From Entamoeba invadens IP1 (Eukaryota; Evosea; Mastigamoebida; Endamoebidae), in the NCBI RefSeq assembly GCF_000330505.1, contig NW_004191594.1:274471-313880 (forward strand): DNA of 39,410 bases, read 5' to 3'. Positions 18,144-27,920 of this stretch are shown piece after piece. The position numbers and the translations under genes are program-made. The notes beneath the pieces were generated by a model. That model did no database searches. It was not told the origin of the DNA and saw only the letters and a list, made by a program, of their open reading frames with translations. Positions within the stretch are counted from its first letter, which is position 1. Each line of letters starts with the position of its first letter.

Positions 18144-20873
18144 ATGATCATTCTACTCTTGGTGATAACAGTGTCTTTATCCGAAGAATGTCTTTGTACA
18201 TTACTCATTCCTCAAATGTCAACACTGAACTCTTATTCGTGTCCTGATGTCTCGAAATGTACAATTGAAATACCAGCCGATATCCACGAAGTCTTTGATG
18301 TGCCATCTAATATCCCTTTAATTATTAATACGGAGTCTTTGACTATGAAAATATCAAAGGACACTAATATCCCTTTACTCACGTTAGTTACTAGCTTTTC
18401 TATTAGAGAGAACCAAATATCAGTGTATCCAGAGGACGGAAGTGATAACCCAAAGTTTGTGGTGAATGAAATGAATGTTATAGAAAATCAAATGGACTTT
18501 GTCGACCACCGAGTCATCCACAAAATGTCGATGTTCACCAACTCGACATTTCACACATCAAATGAAAAAGTTGAAATTGAATTCTACCCAGAGACTGTCT
18601 CTTCATTGGAATCAATGACAGAACAGCCACTTCGGTTCTTTAAAATATCAAATTATGGAAGTCTGTCATTAAAGAACGCAGAGATATCATTTTTGAAAGA
18701 AAACAGTGGAAGTGTCATCCATGCAGAGAGTTCTAAATTTGATGTTGTTGTTTTGGAGTCATCCGAACCAAAGCTGTTTTGTACAAAATGTACAATAAGA
18801 GCTTTCCACGTCGTTGGAGACTATGAGGACATCCGATTGTACATTTTAACGAACGATGAAACACCGATGGTGGAGAAGCTTGATGTTATAGAATTTGAGA
18901 ATGAAAACAGTTACAAAATAGGTAAGAAGAGCGAATGGTCATCACATAAGGATTTGAGGGTGTCATGTAACCCAAAGGAAGTACACTTAGTTGAGAAAGG
19001 TGGGTTGTCTGTGTGTCAACCCCGAGTGTGTTCTGATACAGTAGACAATTGGAAAGCAACTTGTTTAGTCGATGAAACTGTTTCAAACACTGAAATAACA
19101 AATTCAGTGTTAATCCTTAGTCATAGCGAGACGTACAACAACGAAATGATACCACGGAAAGTGACTGAAATTATTGTCGATGCTGACACTGATAATGTCA
19201 TAACTTTAAAGGCGTTGTCTTTTTCTAAACTCAGTGTTCTAAAAGGGAGTTGTGCCGTTGAAAATTGTGTCATTCCAAATGTCGAGTTGGCTGAGAGTAC
19301 AACTTCTAAGATCTCCTTTACTAATATCGAAAAAATTCTGATCCGTAGAAACGCTAATGTAACATTGTCCTCTTGTTCTTTTGGCTCGCTGTTTGATGCA
19401 ACTGGAGCGACTGTGACGTTTTTGGGTACTTCATCTATTGCATCAATAAAGAAAAGCCGAGTGATATTATCGAACAACAGAATAACATTCGCCGATGATG
19501 CACAACTTCTTTCAAAAACTCCATCAGACGCCTTTTTGGATCAAAACGAAGTCTCAATTGCGACAATTAAAAATCCAGTCTGGGAAGCGAAAGAAACGAC
19601 TGTTGTCTTGATGAGGAGTAACACCATTACAAGGCTTCATAAGGAAGGATGTCAACTTTTCATTGCAACCAACTCTGAGCACCAAATCGCATTTGATGGT
19701 GAAGAAGAGAACGAAGAGGGTATTAAAACAGATAACATGATTCTTGACCAGATGAGTAGTGCAGTGTATCTCTGTGGAGAAAACGACAACCATTTGACCG
19801 AAAACAATTTGTATAATCTGATGACAGAAGTCAACACGTTTTTCTGGAGACAGCAACGCGAAGTTAAGACGTACATCGAGTGTAAAGTTCCAAAGGGTAT
19901 TGATCACAATTACGACTTAAAAGCAACGAATTGCTTGTGTGACTTTTCATCGACTTGTGCCTTTGTATTTGAGGATGATGATGTTCACATCAAAGTCCCA
20001 CAATTTACTCGAACCCTTGGAATCATCATGGCCAAAAACTTAACGATTGAGAAGTCTGACGAAGATGTTGAAATTGGAGGAATAGTGATGGAAAGTGGAC
20101 TGTTTGATTCAACAGTTCGAGTCAATGTGTTAGTCAACGAAAAAGGAAAACTCGTTATAAGAGGGAGAGAAGTAGAAATATCATTGTATTTAGGATTAGG
20201 TAATGGGAATAAGACAGTATCACTCGAAGACAATTCGTCCGTGGTGATTGGCGGAATATTACATAACGTGGTGATAATAGTGTCGAATGGAAGTTCGTTA
20301 GAACTCGAAGGGACGTATTCTGAGACAAAGGTTGAGTCTTCTGAGATTTACTTGTCGAGTAACTCGATGATGTTCTGTATGGAAAATGACTTTGTCAGGT
20401 TTTCAAAATCTAAAATAGTTATTGAACATACGAACCAACACGCAATAGCTATTTCTTCGCATGTGTCATTCGACAAAGAGTCTTCCGTCGTATTTAAAAT
20501 GACAAACAAGAAGTTAGACAAGAAGTATATGTACGTCTTTTTCTCTTCGAATGGGTACAATGAAGAAATGGTTGACACAATTCAATTGAAGTACAACACA
20601 AGAACGATAGAAAAGGAGTTAACAAACGAGTGTGGTGGTGTCTTTAAAATGGCAAATGTGAAATTAACTGCGCCGAAATGTCTCAAGTCTCCTTTTAATT
20701 TGTTTGGATCAATGATGAATGAACCAGTGAATTGGAGAAAACATTCCAAAAGAGACAGTTCCATCTTTTCTGTGGTGTTTGTGCTAATGGGGTTCTTAGC
20801 GCTCACTGTTGTTGTGTTTATAGTGAAAGGGTCAATTAGTGCCAAGACAAAGAAGAATGTATTAGTGGAGTAA
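18144..20873 (+). CDS. Type I membrane protein with beta-helix-like ectodomain, unknown function
   Basis: A 909-residue protein with a clear cleavable signal peptide (MIILLLVITVSLS) and a single transmembrane segment near 874-895 (FSVVFVLMGFLALTVVVFIV). A 15-residue basic tail follows, so the protein is predicted to expose about 860 residues outside the cell or in a vesicle lumen. The ectodomain has scattered cysteines and many N-glycosylation sequons. It also has long runs of alternating hydrophobic/polar residues punctuated by Asn, Ser and Gly (for example NNRITFADDAQ and SSEIYLSSNSMMF). This is the pattern of a right-handed beta-helix, as in other large Entamoeba surface proteins. I see no lectin, protease or kinase motif. 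A TATA-like box sits 41-47 bases upstream of the ATG. Membrane topology is well supported; function is not known. Confidence 0.85.
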   Translation: MIILLLVITVSLSEECLCTLLIPQMSTLNSYSCPDVSKCTIEIPADIHEVFDVPSNIPLIINTESLTMKISKDTNIPLLTLVTSFSIRENQISVYPEDGSDNPKFVVNEMNVIENQMDFVDHRVIHKMSMFTNSTFHTSNEKVEIEFYPETVSSLESMTEQPLRFFKISNYGSLSLKNAEISFLKENSGSVIHAESSKFDVVVLESSEPKLFCTKCTIRAFHVVGDYEDIRLYILTNDETPMVEKLDVIEFENENSYKIGKKSEWSSHKDLRVSCNPKEVHLVEKGGLSVCQPRVCSDTVDNWKATCLVDETVSNTEITNSVLILSHSETYNNEMIPRKVTEIIVDADTDNVITLKALSFSKLSVLKGSCAVENCVIPNVELAESTTSKISFTNIEKILIRRNANVTLSSCSFGSLFDATGATVTFLGTSSIASIKKSRVILSNNRITFADDAQLLSKTPSDAFLDQNEVSIATIKNPVWEAKETTVVLMRSNTITRLHKEGCQLFIATNSEHQIAFDGEEENEEGIKTDNMILDQMSSAVYLCGENDNHLTENNLYNLMTEVNTFFWRQQREVKTYIECKVPKGIDHNYDLKATNCLCDFSSTCAFVFEDDDVHIKVPQFTRTLGIIMAKNLTIEKSDEDVEIGGIVMESGLFDSTVRVNVLVNEKGKLVIRGREVEISLYLGLGNGNKTVSLEDNSSVVIGGILHNVVIIVSNGSSLELEGTYSETKVESSEIYLSSNSMMFCMENDFVRFSKSKIVIEHTNQHAIAISSHVSFDKESSVVFKMTNKKLDKKYMYVFFSSNGYNEEMVDTIQLKYNTRTIEKELTNECGGVFKMANVKLTAPKCLKSPFNLFGSMMNEPVNWRKHSKRDSSIFSVVFVLMGFLALTVVVFIVKGSISAKTKKNVLVE

Positions 20874-21212
20874 GTAATTATTTAATACTATATTATTTAA
20901 TTCAAGTATTATAATTGATGGTTAATTAATTTAATGACAACTTAATACTTTTCTTATATCAAAGTGTTAAATGAAACTAGAAATTATAGTAAATATAAAA
21001 TTCACTGTTTCTAATTATAATTCAGTTGTAATTATTATTAGTTTATTATATTAATATATTAACCGAATTATTTTTTTGAAACATTTCATCAAAAATATTT
21101 CAAAGTAAAAATATCTTATTTATTTAATAAATTTGCATGTCCACAAATTTTTTTTATGAATCTTTAGAAATAGAGAAACACTAACAATCTCAGAAGTGAC
21201 ATTCCTTTAGTC
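20874..21212. other. A/T-rich tandem-gene spacer
   Basis: This 339-base spacer lies between two plus-strand genes. It contains a TACTTTT sequence at 20946-20952, matching the motif seen after other stops in this window, and otherwise simple A/T sequence. No ORF or RNA gene is visible. Confidence 0.5.
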
Positions 21213-23009
21213 ATGTCAAGTAATAACGTCTACGACTATTTAAAAAGCTTTATCCCAGGAGCTGATGAATGTTTTGTGACATTAAAAGCTGCGGTAGAGG
21301 AACATACGAACAAACCTAACCCAATCGTCCCAACGAATTTAGAGAATACACCACCCGACGAGGCCATTTCGATTCTTAATAAGTTTATTGAGAAGACAAA
21401 AGACTATGAGGGAAGTTACACTAATTTTGCAAAAGAGATTTCAAGGACGTTGGCGACATTGGAAGACTTAACTGACTTAGTCAATGCGCTTAAAGTCAAG
21501 TTCAAAGAAGACATCGACGAAATGACACATTTGCGGAACACCGCGTTGAAGATGATAATGGACAAAGAGAAACAACGATATGAGAAAGAACTCGAGACCA
21601 ACTCATTTCGAAAAGCGCGACTTCAAACGACGTTGACGACTAAAGAAATTGAGTTGAAAAAAAGAATGTCCCTTTCTTTCATCCCAGAAGACCTTCTCGT
21701 GTCCTTTGAAATCCCCGTGAAAGTCGAGAAGAAGGACCAAACAGATAAAATCGACAAATCCGAGACTTTCGACGGGTTTTCGAAAATCGAAACGGTGTTC
21801 GACGCTGTCGAGAAAGTCGAAAAACAGAAATTGCAGACGTGTAATGATCGAGAGAAAGCAAATGGCATTCAAACGTTACAAGACGAGCAACATGTACATC
21901 ACAAAGTCAAATTACAACCGGCAAACAGTGCCCCGAAGTCTTCAAACTCATCGAAAGAGCGGACTATTAACATCGAAAATCCATTCAATCGCACAACACA
22001 AATAGCAAAACCGGGCAGCTTCCCAGAGTATTTCACTTTATCGCATTTATCGACGGCAATTTCGCAACGCGACGAATCCGCAAAATTCAATCCAAAACTT
22101 CCGCAAAAAATGAATCAAACAGTTGTCAAGGAAACGGGTGGCTTGATCGGGTCGTTGGACGCGAACTCGGCGCCCGCATTCACCCCGCCGAAAGTTCGAA
22201 TTCACAAAACGGTCCAATTCAACTCGGAAAAGATAGTGAGACAATTGACAGTCAACAACGCAATCACTATCGGCACGGGGCTCTCCGAAATCATTTGGAT
22301 CAAAGGAAATGTTATTGGAAATGTTATTGGGAAGATCTTTGCGATCAGTAAAGACGGCGTCTCTGAAATAGTGTTTGGACAAAACGAAGTTCCGTTGCGG
22401 TGTAATCAGAAGAACACAAATTTCCCGGAAGGAACACTTTTTGAGACTGACGAGAACGAGTTGTTTGCGTACTCTGAGTCGGCTAACACGACGTGGAAGT
22501 TCTCGAATGGCAACTTAAGTGTGTTGAATGTGACGAAACCGATATTCCCGAAGAACAAAGACGACTTGTTAGAGATCCCACTCCCAGACAAAAGTCTTGC
22601 AAAAGTGTCTTCCAAGCAGAAGCAGACGACTGCGCAGATAGGGTTTTACTTCACCAATGTCGACGTCAAAGCAAAGAACATCTTTAAGACGAAGACCGTC
22701 GATCGGAGTGCCTTATGTTTCACGTCGAAAGGGTTATTAGAAATAGATCCCACAAAGGTTGTGTGTGTAGAAACGATACCTCCCTGTGTTGATGCTGCTG
22801 TGACCACCCGTGGGGTCTTACTTGTTTCCAAGAAGAAAGTGTATTGGGTCGACTTCGAGAAGAGTGAGTCGCTCTATGTGAATTTACACACCGACGACTT
22901 CTTTGATAAGAACGCAGAATACACGTCTTGTTTTGCAAATGGCAGTGCGATAATGATTGGTGATAATTTAGGAAGAGTGACCTTCTTTCGAGTAAATGAG
23001 TTGTTTTAG
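21213..23009 (+). CDS. Coiled-coil plus beta-rich protein, function unknown
   Basis: A 598-residue cytoplasmic or nuclear protein, not recognised. Residues about 55-165 are helical with coiled-coil character (EDLTDLVNALKVKFKEDIDEM). Residues 165-330 are a polar, low-complexity linker rich in Lys, Asp, Ser and Asn. Residues 335-598 are beta-rich with repeated short strands and turns (VSEIVFGQNEV, RGVLLVSKKKVYWVDF, SAIMIGDNLGRVTFF), suggesting a WD40-like or other propeller. The overall plan is reminiscent of TRIM-like or nucleoporin-type scaffolds, but no signature supports either. A 12-base tandem duplication at about 22309-22332 encodes GNVIGNVIG. The linker is unusually G/C-rich for the region. 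Its stop lies 131 bases from the stop of the converging ARPC2 gene. Confidence 0.8.
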   Translation: MSSNNVYDYLKSFIPGADECFVTLKAAVEEHTNKPNPIVPTNLENTPPDEAISILNKFIEKTKDYEGSYTNFAKEISRTLATLEDLTDLVNALKVKFKEDIDEMTHLRNTALKMIMDKEKQRYEKELETNSFRKARLQTTLTTKEIELKKRMSLSFIPEDLLVSFEIPVKVEKKDQTDKIDKSETFDGFSKIETVFDAVEKVEKQKLQTCNDREKANGIQTLQDEQHVHHKVKLQPANSAPKSSNSSKERTINIENPFNRTTQIAKPGSFPEYFTLSHLSTAISQRDESAKFNPKLPQKMNQTVVKETGGLIGSLDANSAPAFTPPKVRIHKTVQFNSEKIVRQLTVNNAITIGTGLSEIIWIKGNVIGNVIGKIFAISKDGVSEIVFGQNEVPLRCNQKNTNFPEGTLFETDENELFAYSESANTTWKFSNGNLSVLNVTKPIFPKNKDDLLEIPLPDKSLAKVSSKQKQTTAQIGFYFTNVDVKAKNIFKTKTVDRSALCFTSKGLLEIDPTKVVCVETIPPCVDAAVTTRGVLLVSKKKVYWVDFEKSESLYVNLHTDDFFDKNAEYTSCFANGSAIMIGDNLGRVTFFRVNELF

Positions 23010-23140
23010 TTTGAGGTTTTGCTCCACCTCAAAACTACTATTAAGTATAATACTTTTAACTATATAAAATGGTATAGAGTATTAGTTTGTATGAAACTAT
23101 AAAGTACTATATAGTAACACAAAGATGAAAAGCACTGAAC

Positions 23141-24019
23141 TTATTTCTTGAAAGTTCTTCCGCTAGCAGTTTTCTTCTCGACTTCTCTTTCAGGCTTAGC
23201 TCTGTTGAGAACCAATTGCAAGTGTGAGACTTTATTTCTCATTCTGATGTGCAAGAAAGCTTTAGAGCACTTGATGTGGTAGTTGATGTAATTTCTGCAT
23301 GTCATGAGGACTTCAAGAGTTTTCTGTGGGTTAGCCAAATGTCTCTTTTCGAACAAGAAAGAGATGTAGCAATTGTCTTCTGCAAGGCCGGAGACGTCTT
23401 TCAATTCGGCGGGTGGTGGTGCGTTCTTTCGAGTCACCACATCGCAACTTGGGCACCCGGCTTGTCCTTTAGCGAATTCGTTAACAAAGACTCTCCCGAA
23501 GACAGCGTCGTCTTTGTCGTCGAATTTGATAGAGAAGATGACGGTCATTCTATCGCCACTTGATTTGACCCAATAGGACTCGCCTGGTCTATAATCAATT
23601 TGAATGACTTTGTCGTCACCTTTTCCTTCTTTAGCTTTAGTAGCAGCAATGAAAGCTGGGGCAATCAACATGTTAGTAAGTAACTTAGAGCAATCCATAG
23701 CGTAAGACTCGTTAGTACCAGATGGAGCTTTGGCTGGAATAGTTAACATGAGGCTGTACTTGTCATCATCAGATGGAGCAATGGCGTCTTTGTAAATAGT
23801 TTTAAGGTGATCGAAAGCACCAAAAGATTCTAATTGTTTCCAGCATTGCATGTATGCGTATACCTTCATTTCTCCTTCTTTTCGAATGATGAACCACATC
23901 ATCTGATTGAAGTCCGCCAAAGTCTCTTTAAACGACTTTTTAGGAGCGTCTGTAAGTTGCTCCAACACTCTGGCGTATACAATGCGGTTATATGTCTCTA
24001 ACTGGATGCTTGGGGCCAT
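23141..24019 (-). CDS. ARPC2: Arp2/3 complex subunit 2 (p34-Arc, ARPC2)
   Basis: Core structural subunit of the Arp2/3 complex, which nucleates branched actin; it contacts the mother filament. At 292 residues it matches the family length (about 300). The diagnostic C-terminal helix is clear: NYINYHIKCSKAFLHIRMR, then a LVLNRAKPEREVEKKTASGRTF-type ending. Upstream, DYRPGESYWVKSSGDRMTVIFSIKF and the DDAVFGRVFVNEFAKG, PPPAELKD blocks also align with the human subunit. A family-typical N-terminus (LETYNRIVY) supports the chosen ATG. It shares a 403-base divergent spacer with the BRCT-protein gene. Intact. Confidence 0.95.
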   Translation of the reverse strand: MAPSIQLETYNRIVYARVLEQLTDAPKKSFKETLADFNQMMWFIIRKEGEMKVYAYMQCWKQLESFGAFDHLKTIYKDAIAPSDDDKYSLMLTIPAKAPSGTNESYAMDCSKLLTNMLIAPAFIAATKAKEGKGDDKVIQIDYRPGESYWVKSSGDRMTVIFSIKFDDKDDAVFGRVFVNEFAKGQAGCPSCDVVTRKNAPPPAELKDVSGLAEDNCYISFLFEKRHLANPQKTLEVLMTCRNYINYHIKCSKAFLHIRMRNKVSHLQLVLNRAKPEREVEKKTASGRTFKK

Positions 24020-24422
24020 TGATTTGAAATTATTCAGTTCGTAACGTTTTTAGTTTCCTTGCCTTTTCCAAGTTCCTTTTTTTTAATTGGACTAAGATAA
24101 CTCTACAATTTCAGTGATTTCTGTTGGATATTTTGAGTCCTATACAACGGGTTATTAAACTAATTGAATCAGAGTTTGAAGCGTTTTTTTTATCTGTTTT
24201 TTTTTCTTCTTCATTATAAATTATAAAATTGAATTATAATTTAATTTACTATTCTGCTGATAATAATAATATATAATATATTTATGATAAAAATAACAAT
24301 AACAAAAAGAATCTATTTTAATTATAAATATACGATAATAATAATTATATTTATAATTAATAAAGAAATTATAAATAAACTAGAAATAATCTAATACTAT
24401 AAGAACCAACAGAAAAAGGCAA
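24020..24422. promoter_or_regulatory. Divergent spacer between ARPC2 and the BRCT gene
   Basis: 403 bases. The half near ARPC2 has mixed composition with T-runs. The half from about 24220 to 24400 is almost entirely A/T with TAATAATAAT-like simple sequence. It must contain both promoters, but I cannot assign a specific element. Confidence 0.4.
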
Positions 24423-25256
24423 ATGACTTTCAAAGACGATGGGTGGACAGAGACGGAAGTACCGAGGCACCGGAGTACACTAACGCGCTATGATTTTAGT
24501 GATGTTGAAGATGTCAAGAGTTCATTATTTGTGACAAAACTCTTTAAAATATTAGGATTTCAAAAAGAAGAGCGGGAACATATTCAACTGATAGTTCAAA
24601 ACAATGGGGGACAAGTGACAAACAAGAAGGAATTGGACTTTGCGATTCTGAACGACAATTTTCAGGGCGCTTCGAAGAGGAAATATGATGACGAAATGAA
24701 GTCGCGGTCATTACAATGGTTTTTTAAATCGGTGTATGAAGGGAAGATCTATGATGCCGATGAAGGAGGGTCTGCACGGACATCTTTAGACATTGGGATT
24801 GCTCAAAACGACGTGAAAAAGAATATATTTCCCGACGAAGAAAATTTCAAGACTTTGTCTGGTGTAGAAGTGTCGACAACCAATGGAGGAGACACGCGAG
24901 ATAACACAGAAGAGTCGAATGTCTTCATCGACTCACATTTTGCAGAGCCTCTTCCAACCTTGTTTGATGGTCTTGTTGGGTATTTTGATGATTCTCTAAG
25001 TTCTATCGAGAAGATACTTCAACAGCACTTTGTTGGATATGGAGGGTCAGTTTCATGTGCTATAAGTAAGCGTGTGACACATTATTTTGCAAATCAAAGT
25101 GTAGCTCCCACTCTTATTAAGTACAAAATAGTGAATGACAATTTGAAGTTTGTGAAGCCTGAGTGGATCTATTTGTGTGTGAATTCAGGGCAAGTCCAAC
25201 CCATCGAGAATTACTTGATACTCTCAGAACACACCGACACAGTACTTGGCATCTAA
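24423..25256 (+). CDS. BRCT-repeat protein, probable DNA damage or replication factor
   Basis: A 277-residue protein. The C-terminal 178-265 region is a convincing BRCT domain: LFDGLVGYFDD opening, GGSVSCAISKRVTHYFA in the middle, then LKFVKPEWIYLCVNSGQVQPIENYLI, with the conserved Trp and Cys-x3-Gly. A weaker N-terminal BRCT-like unit spans about 33-115 (FKILGF..., QNNGGQVTNKKELDFAILN, RSLQWFFKSVYEGKIYD). BRCT domains bind phosphopeptides or each other in DNA repair and checkpoint proteins. No catalytic domain is attached, and I cannot tell which orthologue this is. The ATG at 24423 is the first available. It runs in the same direction as Rpn9, 148 bases upstream of it. Confidence 0.82.
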   Translation: MTFKDDGWTETEVPRHRSTLTRYDFSDVEDVKSSLFVTKLFKILGFQKEEREHIQLIVQNNGGQVTNKKELDFAILNDNFQGASKRKYDDEMKSRSLQWFFKSVYEGKIYDADEGGSARTSLDIGIAQNDVKKNIFPDEENFKTLSGVEVSTTNGGDTRDNTEESNVFIDSHFAEPLPTLFDGLVGYFDDSLSSIEKILQQHFVGYGGSVSCAISKRVTHYFANQSVAPTLIKYKIVNDNLKFVKPEWIYLCVNSGQVQPIENYLILSEHTDTVLGI

Positions 25257-25404
25257 TTCATTGGTATAATACTTTTATTAGTAATTTTTACTAGTTCATG
25301 CACGACTTTTTTTCCATCACAAATAGTTTCATAATACCATTTATTGCTAATACTTTTCATTAACTTAACTTCAAAAGAAAAAGTGGAAAACTAAAAAATA
25401 TTTA

Positions 25405-26541
25405 ATGAGCCAACAATTCTTCGAGACACTCGTCCAAAAATATCCGGACTACGCTACTCTGTGCAAATCACTTGAAGACTTTAAGGCGAAGAAACTGTAT
25501 TTCCAACTCACATCAGAGGCAGAGAACTTCGTCAACGACCCATTTCTTAGAAACACGGGAATACTCTTCGAGTTCTTCGACGTCTTCCTCAAAGACATCC
25601 AGAAGAAAATTAACCCAATCAAACTGACGCAAATCGTCATTTCGATTTGTAAGAACAACACAGACTACCAAACGTGTATTAAGTTGGTTACCTCGATTTC
25701 AGAAGACGTTAAAGCAGACTTGGGAGCACGTTGCTTGTGCTACTCGACTATTGGGATATACCAACTGTTGGCTCACAACGTTCCATTAGCAAGAGATGAG
25801 ATTGACAAAGTCGACAAATTGTTAGAGCACGAAGAGGGACTGGAGGCTGTTGTATACAGTCAGTACCATTTACTTTGCACTCGTTTTTATGAGGCCAAAA
25901 ACGACGCAAACGAGTTTTTCATATCCGGAGTGAAGTACCTCAAATTTGTTGATCAAAGCAGTTTGGATCTCGATGAGAAGACTAAGTTTGTAACAAGTTT
26001 AGTCATCGCCGCGCTTGTGGGAAACAAAGTGTATAACTTTGGTGAGTTTTTGAATAACCCGATATGTGAGGCGTTAACAGACAACGGCAGAGTTTCGCAA
26101 CTCATCGAGCTTCTTCGTGCAATCAACAATGGTAACATGAAGATGTACTTAAAGGTACAAGAGGACTTATCACAACTCTTTTCCACAGAACCTTCCCTCA
26201 TTCAAAACAAGAATCAAATCATCGAAAAGGCGTCAATTGTCTCTTTGATGGAATTGATATTTAGAAGTATGACAGAAAATAGGACGTTTTCTTTCACCAA
26301 AATAGCAGAAGTCACTTGTGTGCCTTTGAATAGTGTCGAAATTCTGGTGATGAGAGCATTGTCACTTGGCCTTGTTAAAGGATTCATTTCACAAGTTCAA
26401 CAAGAGGCTACTTTCTACTGGGTACTTCCTCGGATTTTGGACAAAACGCAGTTCCAATTCGTCTCGAATAAACTCAACGACTGGATGCAGATGACTCGAA
26501 AGACTCTCGGAGTCATCGAAAGCGCTGGGGTCCAACTTTAA
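25405..26541 (+). CDS. RPN9: 26S proteasome regulatory subunit Rpn9 (PSMD13)
   Basis: Lid subunit of the 19S regulatory particle. At 378 residues it matches the family length. The N-terminal TPR-like helices lead into a PCI domain (about 190-350). Family blocks include VYNFGEFLNNPICEAL, LLRAINNGNMKMYLKVQEDL, KASIVSLMELIFRS, FTKIAEVTCVPLNSVEILVMRALSLGLVKG and a terminal FYWVLPRILDKTQ. These line up with PSMD13 rather than with other PCI subunits such as Rpn5 or CSN4. Start and stop are clean. It converges on RhoGDI across a 463-base spacer. Confidence 0.94.
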   Translation: MSQQFFETLVQKYPDYATLCKSLEDFKAKKLYFQLTSEAENFVNDPFLRNTGILFEFFDVFLKDIQKKINPIKLTQIVISICKNNTDYQTCIKLVTSISEDVKADLGARCLCYSTIGIYQLLAHNVPLARDEIDKVDKLLEHEEGLEAVVYSQYHLLCTRFYEAKNDANEFFISGVKYLKFVDQSSLDLDEKTKFVTSLVIAALVGNKVYNFGEFLNNPICEALTDNGRVSQLIELLRAINNGNMKMYLKVQEDLSQLFSTEPSLIQNKNQIIEKASIVSLMELIFRSMTENRTFSFTKIAEVTCVPLNSVEILVMRALSLGLVKGFISQVQQEATFYWVLPRILDKTQFQFVSNKLNDWMQMTRKTLGVIESAGVQL

Positions 26542-27004
26542 GCACTTTTTTATGAGGTTTTCTTTATAGTTTAAATTGTTAATAAGTATGGTTATATATT
26601 AAACCTCATTATTACTGAGTTCTTTTCATCATCTTTTTTACCATAATCTGAAGAGTTAAAAACATATCTTAGGTATTTTAGAGAGAATTACATTGTATTA
26701 CTAATTATTTATCTAAGATATTTAATCAAAATCCACGAATATAAAATACAACTATTTTTAGTAAAATACTAATTAACGAATAGTTTATACCATTATCAAT
26801 AATATAATTATAATAAATTAACGTATTTTTTTCCTCAAAGAAAAGTCGGACGTTATAAAGAACTGGTTATAATTGATATTAATAAATCGACCTATTTATT
26901 AATAAAATTATTTAAGTAAGTTAATAGTTTCAATTAAGAGACGACCCAAAGTGAAGAAAAAGACGAGTAACCAGTAAAAGAAAACGGGTAGGACGTGAAT
27001 TAGA
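26542..27004. other. Convergent 3' spacer between Rpn9 and RhoGDI
   Basis: 463 bases, mostly simple A/T sequence. CACTTTTTTA begins two bases after the Rpn9 stop and fits the putative 3'-end motif. I see no ORF, tandem repeat or RNA gene. Confidence 0.4.
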
Positions 27005-27529
27005 TTAGATTTCCTTGACGATTTTAATCAAGTAGTCGAATTGGAGGTGTGTGACTTTGTCATCATCAAAGAATTTGACGTTTGACTTGTACTCTCCTCT
27101 AGCCAAAAGTCCGGAAGGAGCTTCATTCCAATCATTCTTTGGGAGTTCAAGAGCTTGGAAGTCATTCTTTGGTGGATAACTTCCGAGCATCTCCTCGTCA
27201 GCAGCGACTTGTTTACCGAGTTTTGAGACTGTATTAAGGATTCTGAAGCCCAAGACTGGTTGGTGCTGTACTCTGAAAGTGACTCTCATTTTGAATTCTT
27301 CACCTTCCTTAATGTTAATTGGAGTCGTTTTGGCCTTTTTCATGTCTTCTTCAGTTTTCAATTTAAGAACAACGGGGTCTCTGTCTTTGAAGAGGACGGC
27401 AAACTCGGAGATGACAACACGGCGTGGGTCATCCTTTGGTGGGACGTAGTCTTGGTCGATCCCAAGTGACTTCAAATAGGCAACCAACGATGGGTCCTTC
27501 TCGCCTTTCACTATATCCTGTACTGACAT
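27005..27529 (-). CDS. Rho GDP-dissociation inhibitor (RhoGDI)
   Basis: Cytosolic chaperone that extracts prenylated Rho/Rac GTPases from membranes and holds them inactive. At 174 residues it is shorter than the animal proteins (about 200), mainly in the N-terminal regulatory arm. The immunoglobulin-like geranylgeranyl-binding domain is present: YVPPKDDPRRVVISEFAVLF, IKEGEEFKMRVTFRVQHQPVLGFRI, MLGSYPPKNDFQALELP, EAPSGLLARGEYKSNVKFFDDD and LQFDYLIKIVKEI. The ATG chosen is the first, and MSVQDIVKGEKDPSL leads directly into the fold. Together with ARPC2 it is one of two actin-regulatory genes in the window, but they are not adjacent. Confidence 0.95.
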   Translation of the reverse strand: MSVQDIVKGEKDPSLVAYLKSLGIDQDYVPPKDDPRRVVISEFAVLFKDRDPVVLKLKTEEDMKKAKTTPINIKEGEEFKMRVTFRVQHQPVLGFRILNTVSKLGKQVAADEEMLGSYPPKNDFQALELPKNDWNEAPSGLLARGEYKSNVKFFDDDKVTHLQFDYLIKIVKEI

Positions 27530-27920
27530 CTGTGATTTTCGAGTTTTAGCCCCGTTTTTCTTGTTATGTGCTTTCTCTCCCCAACCTTTTTCAAGTTCAA
27601 ACCATCTCGTATTCTTTTTGCAAAACTCTTTCCCATTTTCTATCGGTTATTACTTTTGTTAATTGTTTTTACTATAATATATTATCAAAGAATAGGATAT
27701 GGCAAAATCCGAAAGTGTGATGACGTGGACTTTCCCGTTTTTCAAGTAATTGTTTAATTTAATGAATAATTTTTTTACTATCTTCCAAATATACTTATCA
27801 AATAAGTATATTTTAATAATTGAATTGTACTATATATATTATTTAACTGTTATTAAATAATAATAAAATATATCACTAATCATAGTTCTTGTAATATAAT
27901 AAATTAATACTAGCTTTTTA
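27530..27920. promoter_or_regulatory. Spacer upstream of RhoGDI
   Basis: 391 bases. Read on the minus strand, the RhoGDI-proximal 200 bases have a higher G/C content than other spacers. They hold three related boxes: AAAACGGGG about 20 bases before the ATG, AAAATGGGAAAG near 27630, and AAAAACGGGAAAG near 27735. The distal part is simple A/T sequence. A 63-codon plus-strand ORF at 27566-27757 has no recognisable features and I do not call it. Confidence 0.35.
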
